A DNA stretch of 64,000 nucleotides from Actinocorallia sp. API 0066 (GTDB taxonomy: Bacteria > Actinomycetota > Actinomycetes > Streptosporangiales > Streptosporangiaceae), in assembly GCF_020991275.1 (NCBI RefSeq), contig NZ_JAJLQY010000016.1:62001-126000 (forward strand). Direction: 5' to 3'. Below the pieces are notes generated by a model. It saw nothing but the letters and a program-made list of their open reading frames with translations. It ran no database searches and was not told the origin of the DNA. Both the position numbers and the translations under genes were made by a program. Positions 43,940-51,910 of the stretch are shown one piece after another; position 1 is the stretch's first letter, and every line of letters begins with the position of its first letter.

Positions 43940-44205
43940 CGTCGCTGGACGGGCCGGTGACCCGCGCCCGCAGCGCCGTTGAAGTACTCCGCCGTGCGCT
44001 GGCCGGGTCGGGGTGGGAGTACGGGGCGTTGTGGGAGGTGCCGCGTGAGGAGTGGCCTTCCGGCTTGGCTTCGGCCTATGACGGCTACCGCGACGGCATG
44101 GCCGCGCTGATCGGGGTTCTTGCCCGCCATGACGGCAGGAACCCCGACGCGCTGGACGCCGATGAGCAGGCGCGGTACGCGCTGACCGCGTTGGCGTTGC
44201 TGTAG
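43936..44205 (+). CDS. Small element gene 4, unknown
   Basis: 89 residues from GTG 43936, coupled to the microprotein. Helical, with RSAVEVLRRALAGSGWEYG and ALWEVPREEW. Similar short proteins are frequent in actinomycete integrative elements; their roles are not established. Confidence 0.6.
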   Translation: MTSLDGPVTRARSAVEVLRRALAGSGWEYGALWEVPREEWPSGLASAYDGYRDGMAALIGVLARHDGRNPDALDADEQARYALTALALL

Positions 44206-44301
44206 CCGGTTCGCTCTCTGCCCGGGGAGGTGCCCGCCGGTTGTGGGGGCGTCTGTCCGGTTTCTTGATTCCCGTCGTACTCTTGAGGAAGGTGTGTGCG
44301 T

Positions 44302-44943
44302 ATGTCTGGGTCTGTGGCGAATCTGGCGCGGTGGGGGGTGGTGCCGTACATCACGGCGTGGTCGTCGGAGGAGATGTTGCCCGTCACGTTCGTGCTCCGT
44401 GACGGGAGGCTCGCTTATGCCGATGAGACGGTGGTGGACCGTGATGGGGCGGGGGTGTTGTGGACGCGGGTGGGGTTCAGTCCGGGGGTGGGGGTTCCGG
44501 AGTTCAAGTCCGTGCACTTCCTGCGGCATCGTCGGGCGATGCGCGGGCGGCTGTGTCAGGTGTGTGGCACGCCCTGCGGCAGGAGCGCGCTGTGGATGCT
44601 GTCACGGGAAGAGTACGAGAGCGCGGAGGGGCCTTGGCCCGCGCCGGTGATGACGGCTCATCCGCCGGTGTGTCCGGGGTGTGTGGAGCGGTCGGGTCGC
44701 CTGTGCCCGCATCTGCGTGACGGGTATGTGGTGCTGCGTCCCCGGCGAGTCGCTCCGGCCGCGATTTCGGGGATGCTCTACGGGCCGACCCGGGCCGGTC
44801 TGGTGCCCGCTGCCGCCGTCACCATCGCGCACGACGACCCCCGTACCCGTCTGCTGAGCGCGGCCCAGCTTCACGTGACCTTGGAGGACTACGACGTCGT
44901 CAGTCTCGACAGCATGATCGTCACCGGTTCCCGAGGCGCGTGA
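44302..44943 (+). CDS. Cysteine-rich element protein (zinc-finger-like)
   Basis: 213 residues from ATG 44302 with GAGGAAGG 9 bases upstream (GTG 44296 is too close to it). Cys pairs in LCQVCGTPCG and HPPVCPGCVERSGRLCPH form a probable zinc site. An N-terminal beta-rich part (VVPYITAWSSEE) precedes. It resembles a family found in phage-like and integrative elements. No function is known. It is the last gene before the right border. Confidence 0.65.
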   Translation: MSGSVANLARWGVVPYITAWSSEEMLPVTFVLRDGRLAYADETVVDRDGAGVLWTRVGFSPGVGVPEFKSVHFLRHRRAMRGRLCQVCGTPCGRSALWMLSREEYESAEGPWPAPVMTAHPPVCPGCVERSGRLCPHLRDGYVVLRPRRVAPAAISGMLYGPTRAGLVPAAAVTIAHDDPRTRLLSAAQLHVTLEDYDVVSLDSMIVTGSRGA

Positions 44944-44977
44944 GGAGCGGAAGTGGGGTGCGTCCGATTGTCGCCGG

Positions 44978-45454
44978 TGGGCGGGCATCGCGCTCTGCCC
45001 GGAGAACCGCAGGCTGTTCCCCGACATGAGCATCGAGGACAACCTCCTCCTCGGCGCCTACGGGCAGCCGCGCCGGGTCAGGAAGGAAAGGCTGGCGCGC
45101 GCCTACGACCGGTTCCCCTGGGTGCGCGACCGGGCGGCCGAGCCCGCCGGACGGCTCAGCGGCGGCCAGCAGCAGTCCGTCGCGATCGCCCGCGCGCTCA
45201 TGTCGGAGCCGCGCCTGGTCCTGCTGGACGAGCCGTCGAGCGGCCTGTCCCCGGTGGCGGTCGACGAGATCGGGGGCCTGCTCGCCGGGATCGCGCGGGA
45301 GGGCACCGCGATCCTCCTGGTGGAGCAGAACGTCAGGCTCGTCCAGGGCCTCTGCTCGACGGCGTGGGTCCTCGCGCACGGCGAGGTCACCGCGTCCGGG
45401 CCGGTCGCCGACCTCGTCAGCGCCGACGCCATCTCCAGCGCCTACCTGGGCTGA
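44978..45454 (+). pseudogene. C-terminal two-thirds of LivF ATPase
   Basis: Similarity to LivF begins at WAGIALCPENRRLFPDMSIE and continues through the signature RLSGGQQQS, Walker B LVLLDEPSSGLS and the switch-like LLVEQN to SSAYLG. The Walker A third (about 85-100 residues) is missing, so it cannot bind ATP normally. The frame could initiate at ATG 45026. LivG is absent. Together with 41130-41608 it marks a deleted liv operon. Confidence 0.83.
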
Positions 45455-45459
45455 GAGCC

Positions 45460-45504
45460 GACCGGTCCGCCGCCCCACGTGGGGTCGGCGGCGGCGGACC
45501 GGTC
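45460..45504 (+). terminator. Hairpin after the LivF fragment
   Basis: A 15-bp stem GACCGGTCCGCCGCC/GGCGGCGGACCGGTC with a 15-base loop, 5 bases after the LivF stop. It is the surviving terminator of the former operon. Confidence 0.75.
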
Positions 45505-45548
45505 AACCGCCGTCACGGGCGCCGCGAGACGGCCGTGACGAGTGAAAA

Positions 45549-45584
45549 GCCGCGGCCGTGGACCTGCCCGTCCACGGCCGCGGC
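45549..45584 (-). terminator. Terminator of the MFS operon
   Basis: A 15-bp perfect stem GCCGCGGCCGTGGAC/GTCCACGGCCGCGGC with a 6-base loop. Read leftward, the hairpin is followed by CTTTTC. Confidence 0.8.
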
Positions 45585-45599
45585 GCACCCAGTGGCTTG

Positions 45600-47003
45600 T
45601 TACCCCTGCGGCTCGGGGTCGGGGATGAGGACGGCGATGAGCGCGGCCAGCGCGGCCGCGATCGCGCACGCCAGGTAGAGGGCGTGGAAGTTGTCCAGCG
45701 GCAGCCGGTCCGCCGACATGAGGGCGGCGAAGGAGGCGATGCCGAGCGCGCCGCCGACCTGCCGTGCCGTCATGTTCATGCCGAGGCCCGCGGCGAACTG
45801 GATCGGCGGGAGGCTGGTCGCGGCGGTGGTGCCGAGGCCGGTGATGGCGAAGCCGAGGCCGCCGCCGCCCAGGAGGCTGGCCGGGACCCAGGCGCCCCAC
45901 AGGTTGGGCGTCTCGTTGAACAGGTCGGTCGCCATCATCGCGCAGCAGGCGGCGAACATCGCGGCGCCGAGCGCGACGATCCAGCGGTGCTTGGTCTGGT
46001 CGGTGATCCGGCCCGCGATCACCGAGGTGACCATGGACGCGAACGCGCCGATGGACAGGGCGCCCGCGCTCTCCAGGATGCTCCACTGCCAGATCGTCGT
46101 GGTGAACAGCGCGCCGGACAGCAGCCACGCGAACATCGGCGCGCCGAACACGAAGTAGGCGATGTTGCAGAGGACGAACCTGCGCACCTTCCACAGGCCG
46201 ATCTCGACGGCGGGGGACGCGTGCCGCCGCGACCGCGCCAGCGCGAGCCCGACGAGCACGAGCCCGCCGACGATCAGGCCGAGGGTCAGCGGGTCGGTCC
46301 AGCCCCACCGGTCGCCCTCGGTGAGCCCGGCGACCGCGCCGCCGATGCCGAGGGTGAGCAGGAGCGTGCCGACGACGTCGGGGAACGGAGTGCCGGGCGG
46401 CGCGTGCCGGGGCAGCCCGCGCAGGCCGCCCACCAGGAGCAGCACCCCGACGGGCACGTTGATGAAGAAGACGGCGCGCCAGTCGAACTGCTCGACGAGC
46501 ACACCGCCGAGGGCCGGGCCGACCACCGCGGAGAACCCGGAGATCGCGGTCCACGCGGCGACCGCGCGGAACAGCTTCTCGAACGGCGTGCTGGAGATGA
46601 TGAGGGCGAGCGCGCTCGGAATCATCGCGGCGGCGAACCCGCCCTGCAGGACCCGGCCCGCGACGAGCACGCCGGGGTCGGGCGCGAGCGCGCACAGCAG
46701 CGAGGCGAGCGTGAACCCGACCAGCGCCGTGAGGAACACCTTGTGCCGTCCGACGGCGTCGGCGAGCTTGCCCGCCGGGGTCAGGAACGCGGCGAACACG
46801 ATCGCGTAGGCGCTGACGACCCACGTGAGCGTGGACATCGGGGTGCCGGGGTAGTCGGCGAGGATGTCGGGGAACGCGATGTTCACCACCGACAGGTCGA
46901 GGAACGCCATGAACGTGGCGCCGGAGCACAGGGCGAGCACGAGCCCCGGCTTGATGGGGCGCGGTGGCGAAGCGGCTGTCTTGTCTACGGTCTCCGATGT
47001 CAC
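45600..47003 (-). CDS. MFS drug/H+ antiporter, DHA2 (14-TM) family
   Basis: 467 residues. The TM1 motif MAFLDLSVVNIAFPDI and the motif-A loop PAGKLADAVGRHKVFLTAL are typical of DHA2 exporters, with about 14 hydrophobic segments. It is the last gene of a MOSC-TetR-MFS operon, 22 bases after the TetR stop, so the TetR protein probably controls export of its own ligand. The substrate is unknown. Confidence 0.88.
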   Translation of the reverse strand: MTSETVDKTAASPPRPIKPGLVLALCSGATFMAFLDLSVVNIAFPDILADYPGTPMSTLTWVVSAYAIVFAAFLTPAGKLADAVGRHKVFLTALVGFTLASLLCALAPDPGVLVAGRVLQGGFAAAMIPSALALIISSTPFEKLFRAVAAWTAISGFSAVVGPALGGVLVEQFDWRAVFFINVPVGVLLLVGGLRGLPRHAPPGTPFPDVVGTLLLTLGIGGAVAGLTEGDRWGWTDPLTLGLIVGGLVLVGLALARSRRHASPAVEIGLWKVRRFVLCNIAYFVFGAPMFAWLLSGALFTTTIWQWSILESAGALSIGAFASMVTSVIAGRITDQTKHRWIVALGAAMFAACCAMMATDLFNETPNLWGAWVPASLLGGGGLGFAITGLGTTAATSLPPIQFAAGLGMNMTARQVGGALGIASFAALMSADRLPLDNFHALYLACAIAAALAALIAVLIPDPEPQG

Positions 47004-47025
47004 CGGGAGCGGCCTCTCTGAGGGG

Positions 47026-47652
47026 TCAGGGTACGGAGTCAGGCCGGGTGGCCAGGGCGCGCAGCCGGTCGCGGATGCCGGCGCGTGCGCGTTCGTAGGC
47101 CAGGGGCTCGTCGAGCAGCAGCGCGGTGGAGTTCGCCGCGCAGGCGAGCGCGTCGAGCTCGAAGGCCACCTGGACGGGGTCGGCGGCCTCGGTGAGCTCG
47201 CCGAGGTGCCGCGCGTCCGTGACGGTCTGCGCGCACAGCCGCAGCCAGTCGCGGCGCGCGTCGGCGAGCAGGTCGCGGATGCGGCCGGGACGGGCGTCGA
47301 ACTCGGCGCCCGCCGCGTAGAAGAAGCAGCCGCCGGGGAAGACCCGGCGCTGCGAGTAGTCGAGCCAGCCGTCGCACAGGCCGAGCAGGCGCGGCAGGCC
47401 GGGTGGCAGGTTCAGGCCGGGCGCGATGACCTCGCGGGCGAACACGGCGCCCGCGGCGCGGATCACCGCGGCCTGGAGCTCCTCCTTGGAGCCGAAGTGG
47501 GCGAAGACCCCGCTTTTGCTCACCCCGAGGTCGGTGGCGAGCCGCCCGATCGAGAGGGCTTCCAGGCCGTCCTGGGAGGCGGTCGCCATCGCCCGCTCCA
47601 GGATGCGCCGCCTGCTTTCGTTGCCCCGCGCGAGCCTGCCGTCCTGTGTCAT
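47026..47652 (-). CDS. TetR/AcrR-family regulator
   Basis: 208 residues from ATG 47652, overlapping the MOSC stop by 4 bases. The HTH is LATDLGVSKSGVFAHFGSKEELQAAV. The C-terminal domain (PGGCFFYAAGAEFDARPGRIRDLL) is of the type that controls efflux pumps. Palindromes in front of the MOSC gene are its likely operators. Confidence 0.87.
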   Translation of the reverse strand: MTQDGRLARGNESRRRILERAMATASQDGLEALSIGRLATDLGVSKSGVFAHFGSKEELQAAVIRAAGAVFAREVIAPGLNLPPGLPRLLGLCDGWLDYSQRRVFPGGCFFYAAGAEFDARPGRIRDLLADARRDWLRLCAQTVTDARHLGELTEAADPVQVAFELDALACAANSTALLLDEPLAYERARAGIRDRLRALATRPDSVP

Positions 47653-48305
47653 GTCCGTAGCCCCGTCCTGTTCAGTCGCATCAGCACCCCGGCCCGCCAC
47701 TGGTCGGCGAGTGCCGGTGTGGAGACCATACGCAGGAGTTCGGCGGGGTCGAACTCGCGCGCGTAGCTCGTGCTGAACAGTTCGTTGACGGTGGGGGCGC
47801 GCTCGTCGCGCTCCAGCAGCCGCAGCTCGCCGGAGGTCGGGACGGTGCCGGGCCGCAGCACCCGCAGGTACCAGCCGGTGCGGGCGGTGGTGATCATCTG
47901 CGCGACGGCCTCCTTGCGGCCCGCGCGCAGCCCGAACTTGAAGCAGGGGGAGCGCGGCTGGGAGACCTGCACGCGCGCCTCGCCCCAGGCCCAGACGTCG
48001 CCGATGCGGATCTCGTGCTCGTCGGGCCCGGTGACGCTGACGTTCTCGCCGACCCCGCCGGGGCCGAGGTCGTAGCCCTCGCCGGTCCAGTAGCCGTAGT
48101 GGGCGGCCGGGTAGAGGTAGACGGCCTTGTCGGGGCCGCCGTGGACGGAGAGGTCGGCCTGGCGGTCGCCGTCGAGGCCGAACACGCCGAGGGCGAGCGA
48201 CGGCCGGGTGACGGGCTCCTTGCGGATCGCGCTCAGCACGCGCCGCGGCCCGAGGGGCGCGGGGGTGCCGACGTAGACGCCGCCGACCGTCGAGATCTCG
48301 TTCAC
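47649..48305 (-). CDS. MOSC-domain protein (YiiM type)
   Basis: 218 residues. It carries the MOSC motif GLDGDRQADLSVHGGPDKAVYLYP, GGVGENVSV and the conserved Cys in SQPRSPCFKFG, with the C-terminal 3-alpha region of YiiM-like proteins. MOSC proteins use the Cys with molybdenum cofactor to reduce N-hydroxylated compounds or to handle sulfur. Its place before a TetR and an exporter suggests detoxification. Confidence 0.85.
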   Translation of the reverse strand: MNEISTVGGVYVGTPAPLGPRRVLSAIRKEPVTRPSLALGVFGLDGDRQADLSVHGGPDKAVYLYPAAHYGYWTGEGYDLGPGGVGENVSVTGPDEHEIRIGDVWAWGEARVQVSQPRSPCFKFGLRAGRKEAVAQMITTARTGWYLRVLRPGTVPTSGELRLLERDERAPTVNELFSTSYAREFDPAELLRMVSTPALADQWRAGVLMRLNRTGLRT

Positions 48306-48312
48306 GGAAAAG

Positions 48313-48389
48313 AAAGTACGTACGTTCGCATTGTTTTGTCAACGGACGAGCGCCGCCCTGAAGGCACTGGATCATACGAACGTTCGTTC
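48313..48389. promoter_or_regulatory. Candidate TetR operators before the MOSC operon
   Basis: GTACGTAC (48316-48323, within AGTACGTACGTTCG) and ACGAACGTTCGT (48376-48387) are palindromes sharing ACGTTCG, in the gap upstream of the MOSC start. They are likely sites for the operon's TetR protein. Confidence 0.6.
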
Positions 48390-48432
48390 ATAAAAGCGTC
48401 CAGGCACCGGCAGGGCGGCGCATCCTGCCAGG

Positions 48433-49644
48433 TCAGGGCAGCGGGATGCGGCGGCCCGTCGTCACCTCGATGGCCTCCAGCGCCAGCGACAGCTCCACGA
48501 GGTCGCGCGGCGAGGTGACCGAACGGCCGGTGAGCCGCTCCAACCGCCGCAGCCGGTGCAGCACCGTGTTGCGGTGACACGACAGCACCGTCGCGGCCTT
48601 GCCCGCCGCGCCGTCCGCGGCGAGCCACGCGCGCAGCGTCTCCAGCAGCGGGTCGCGGGACGCGGGCTCCAGCGCCAGCACCGAGCCGAGCACCCGGTCG
48701 CACAGCCGGGCCGCGAGGTCGGGGTTCAGGCCGAGCAGCCCGGCCGCGAGCCTGTCCTCCAGCGAGACGACGTCGCGTCCGTCGGCCATGGTCCGGCAGG
48801 CCAGGTCGGCGAGCTGGCGCGCCCGGCCGATCTCCATGAGCCCGCCGACCTCGATGCTCACCGAGGTGCGCCGGCCCGGCCGGGGCCGGAACGCCCGGTG
48901 CACCGCGCCGACCGGCGTGCCCGCCAGGACCACGAGGCCGAGCGCGCACTCGCCGTGCATCCGCCAGATGACCCGGGCCTCGCCCACCCACGGCGTCAGC
49001 TCCGCGGGGCGCAGCGGCGGGCCGTCGGCGGCGGGCCGGTGGCAGATGACGGCGTAGCCGCCGCCCAGCGGCAGCGCGTAGCCCCGCTCGACGGCCTCGG
49101 CGAACGACTCGTCGGTCTCGCCGTTCAGCAGCGCGTCCAGCAGGTAGCCCGCCGTCCGCTGGTCCCGCGTGTCGCCGCGGGTGGCGCGCAGCGCGTCGAG
49201 CGCGGTGCTGGCGTGCTCGAACGTGAGGTCCCAGACGCGGTCCACGAGCGCCGCGGCGACCTCCGGCGGGTGCCGCTCGTCGGCGCACCAGCGCGTCACC
49301 GCGCCCGCGATGGTCTGGCCGCCCAGATGGTAGGCGCGCTGGAGCGAGACGACGGGCACGCCCTGGTGCGCCCGGTGCCTGCCGACCGCACCCGGCCAGG
49401 CGAGCGCCTCCGCCGCGTCGCCGCGCATGGCGATGAGGCCGTTCTCCAGCGATCTGCGGACGAACTCCGGCGGGTCCTGCGGGGGGATGACGCCGTCGTT
49501 GTAGACGGGCTCCGCGGCGCGCAGCCCGGCCACGACCTGCTCGCCGAGCGCGTCCACCCGGTCCAGGAGACGCGTCGCCACCTCCTCCCTGATCCGGACG
49601 CCGGGGACGCCGAGCACGAGTTCGGACAACTGTCTGCCTCCCAT
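48433..49644 (-). CDS. PucR/CdaR-type transcriptional regulator
   Basis: 403 residues. The C-terminal HTH_30 is LRAWLAADGAAGKAATVLSC, then HRNTVLHRLRRLERLTGRS. The middle is a GGDEF-like sugar-diacid-regulator fold, and the N-terminal part is helical (RsbRD-like), as in many actinobacterial PucR proteins. It is divergent from the AraC gene beside the biosynthetic cluster. Whether it controls the cluster is unknown. Confidence 0.85.
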   Translation of the reverse strand: MGGRQLSELVLGVPGVRIREEVATRLLDRVDALGEQVVAGLRAAEPVYNDGVIPPQDPPEFVRRSLENGLIAMRGDAAEALAWPGAVGRHRAHQGVPVVSLQRAYHLGGQTIAGAVTRWCADERHPPEVAAALVDRVWDLTFEHASTALDALRATRGDTRDQRTAGYLLDALLNGETDESFAEAVERGYALPLGGGYAVICHRPAADGPPLRPAELTPWVGEARVIWRMHGECALGLVVLAGTPVGAVHRAFRPRPGRRTSVSIEVGGLMEIGRARQLADLACRTMADGRDVVSLEDRLAAGLLGLNPDLAARLCDRVLGSVLALEPASRDPLLETLRAWLAADGAAGKAATVLSCHRNTVLHRLRRLERLTGRSVTSPRDLVELSLALEAIEVTTGRRIPLP

Positions 49645-49846
49645 GGTGCGGAACCTGGCCAGAACATTTGTCGGACGTTAAGGATCGCAAATTTGCTGTA
49701 GCGGTGGAAACTCACGGGTAACCAGATACGTCGCACTATATAAGCGGTCCCGGCGGACTCGTTTGCGGATCGGGGCCAGATATTTGTCGGCCGGGGCCAT
49801 CTGAGATTCTCGTGGGTGTCCTGCCCGATGCGTGAAAGGCGACCAG

Positions 49847-50857
49847 ATGCGCGCAGGTCCGACCAGGCTTCCGGTGCTCGGTACGGCGAGTGCGCACCTC
49901 ATGGTCCAGTTCGCGGGTGAACTGGGCGTGAGTCGGGAGCGATGTCTCGCCGACACCTGCGTCACCCCCGCGCAGCTCGACGACCCGGCCGCCACCATCC
50001 GGCTCGCCCAGGAGCTGACCATCGCCCGCAACGTCGTGGACGAGCTCGGCTCGCTGCCGGGGCTCGGCTACCGGATCGGCCAGCGGTACCGGCTCACCGC
50101 CTACGGCGCGTGGGGATGGGCCATGCTCTGCTCCCAGACCGCGCGCGAGTCCCTCGCCTTCGCCCGCGACTACATGGACCTCTCCTACGCGCTGTGCGAG
50201 CTCACCATGCGCGACGTGGACGGGCTCGCGCGGATCGACGTCGCCGAGGAGTGGCTGCCCGAGCGGCTCAGCGTGTTCTTCCGGGAGAAGTCCGTGGGCG
50301 CCGTGCTGCGCATGCTGGAGGACATCATCCCCGAACGGGGCTGGCTGAAGGAGGTCAGGCTCGCCGCGCAGGACGGGCCCGCCGCGGACTGGCTGCGCGA
50401 GGCCGTCGGGGTGCCCGTGCGGTGCGGGAAGCCGGGCACCGAGATCGTCGTCTACGGGGAGCTGCTCGACCGGCCGCTGCCGCTCGCCAACAGCCAGGCG
50501 CGGCAGCTCTCGGAGTCGCTGTGCCGGGAGCTGCTCGACAAGCGGCGGGCGCTACTGACCGTGACCGAGAGCGTCCGGCAGTACCTCCTGCAGTGGCTCG
50601 CGGACTCGCCGACGCCCGCCTCGGCCGCCCAGTCGCTCGGCATCGGGCAGCGGACACTGCGCCGCAGGCTCGCCGAGGAGGGCACCTCGTTCCGTGAGTT
50701 GCACGACCAGGTGCGCCGGTCGCTGGCCGTCGAACTGCTCGGGGACGGCGTCCCGGCGGCCCGGGTGGCGCGCCGACTCGGGTACGCGGGACCCGCCGCG
50801 TTCACCCACGCATTTCGCCGCTGGCATGGCGTCGCGCCCAGCGAATTCCTCTCCTGA
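49847..50857 (+). CDS. AraC-family regulator with Arabinose_bd N-terminus
   Basis: 336 residues from ATG 49847 (AAAGG 9 bases upstream; GTG 49832 is possible). The N-terminal domain (SAHLMVQFAGELGVSRERCL, LGYRIGQRYRLTAYGAWGWAML) is of the PF12625 type found in regulators sensing hydrophobic ligands. The C-terminal AraC HTH pair is PASAAQSLGIGQRTLRRRLAEEG and VARRLGYAGPAAFTHAFRRW. It lies directly upstream of the biosynthetic cluster in the same direction and is its best candidate activator. Confidence 0.88.
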   Translation: MRAGPTRLPVLGTASAHLMVQFAGELGVSRERCLADTCVTPAQLDDPAATIRLAQELTIARNVVDELGSLPGLGYRIGQRYRLTAYGAWGWAMLCSQTARESLAFARDYMDLSYALCELTMRDVDGLARIDVAEEWLPERLSVFFREKSVGAVLRMLEDIIPERGWLKEVRLAAQDGPAADWLREAVGVPVRCGKPGTEIVVYGELLDRPLPLANSQARQLSESLCRELLDKRRALLTVTESVRQYLLQWLADSPTPASAAQSLGIGQRTLRRRLAEEGTSFRELHDQVRRSLAVELLGDGVPAARVARRLGYAGPAAFTHAFRRWHGVAPSEFLS

Positions 50858-51086
50858 ATGCCTGTTGGACGCCAATTCGAATAGCCCTGGCCGGGTGCCG
50901 GGACCTGCATTCACCCTGTGGATCAAGCGGCTGACCTGTTCTTTCTCGCCGGGTTGTGCGCGAGCACACTAGAACGGTCCCGATCGTGTTCCCGCACAAT
51001 TCGCCGAAGAAGCGTTGACTGCTAATTGTCCGACGTGTCAGGGTCGGGCCGTTCCCGCTGAATTCTCCACCCCGAGGGGGAAAGAA
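50858..51086 (+). promoter_or_regulatory. Probable promoter region of the biosynthetic cluster
   Basis: 229 bases with lower G+C than the flanks separate the AraC gene from the first cluster gene. TTGACT at 51015 could be a -35 box but no good -10 follows at 17 bases. A GAGGGGGAAAG ribosome site (51074-51084) precedes the TTG at 51087. Confidence 0.45.
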
Positions 51087-51881
51087 TTGCAGACCTCACC
51101 CGGATACATGCTGTCCAACGCCGACCAGGGGGAGCGGCGCAGGTTGGCGGCCATCGAGGCCGCCTACGACCCGGGCAGCAGGCGGCACCTGACCGCGCTC
51201 GGCGTCGGCCACGGCGCGCGGGTGCTCATCGCCGGCGCCGGCGGCGGCAGCCTCGTGCGGTGGGCGGCCGAGACCGTCGGCCTGACGGGCGAGGTCGTCG
51301 CCGTCGACATCGACCCCCGCTTCGTCGAGCCGCTCGCCGCCCAGTACCCCAACGTCCGCGTCTTCCGGCAGGACATCGTCACCGAGGACCTGCCCGGCGG
51401 CGGCTACGACGCCGCGCACGCCCGCCTCCTGCTCGGCCACCTGCCGCGGCGCGAGGAGGTCGTCGCCAAGCTCGGCGCCGCGCTCCGGCCCGGCGGCGGC
51501 CTGCTGGTCGAGGACTTCGACTTCGGCTCCTACGGGCCCGCCGAGGCCAACGAGGCGGCCGCCAAGGCCATCGCGACGGTCGCCGCGTTCGTCCGCTCGA
51601 TCGGCTTCGACACCTCCTTCGGCCGCCGCCTGCCCGGCGTGATGCGCCGGGCCGGACTGGTCGACGTGGACGCCGAGGGCCTCGTCCTCACCCTGCGCGG
51701 CGCGACGTTCCCGCTGGAGCCGATGTACCGCCAGACGTTCGACAAGCTCCTGCCCGCACTGATCGCGGCCGGTCAGATGACCGAGCAGGAGGCCGCCGAC
51801 GTGCACGCCCGCTTCGACGACCCCGAGCACGACATGTGCACCCAGACGCTCATGTCCGTCTGGGGACGCCGCCCCGCCTGA
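51087..51881 (+). CDS. Class I SAM-dependent methyltransferase
   Basis: 264 residues from TTG 51087, supported by GAGGGGGAAAG 2-12 bases upstream. SAM motif I is VLIAGAGGGSLVRWAAE, the acidic loop VVAVDIDPRF and the post-motif ARLLLGHLPRREEVVAKL, followed by LRPGGGLLVEDFD. The C-terminal half is variable and likely binds the acceptor. As first gene of the cluster it probably tailors the product by O-, N- or C-methylation. Confidence 0.82.
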   Translation: MQTSPGYMLSNADQGERRRLAAIEAAYDPGSRRHLTALGVGHGARVLIAGAGGGSLVRWAAETVGLTGEVVAVDIDPRFVEPLAAQYPNVRVFRQDIVTEDLPGGGYDAAHARLLLGHLPRREEVVAKLGAALRPGGGLLVEDFDFGSYGPAEANEAAAKAIATVAAFVRSIGFDTSFGRRLPGVMRRAGLVDVDAEGLVLTLRGATFPLEPMYRQTFDKLLPALIAAGQMTEQEAADVHARFDDPEHDMCTQTLMSVWGRRPA

Positions 51882-51910
51882 CCGCCCCCCGACCCCTGAG
51901 GAGAGCGATT

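Larger units (their letters stand above)
41590..44977. mobile_element. Remnant of an actinomycete integrative and conjugative element
   Basis: About 3.4 kb inserted in a ruined liv operon, with ends set by where LivM and LivF similarity stops. It holds a GntR-Nudix pair facing left and five small genes facing right, coupled by stop-start overlaps. In pSAM2, korSA (GntR regulator) and pif (Nudix immunity factor) are also neighbours. Integrase, Xis, replication initiator and TraB-type translocase are absent, and no att repeats or tRNA were found. The borders are approximate. Confidence 0.6.

Noticed and set aside
49832-49846. GTG start for the AraC regulator
   Set aside because: In frame, but the ATG at 49847 has the better spaced AAAGG and starts nearer the conserved domain; kept only as an alternative.
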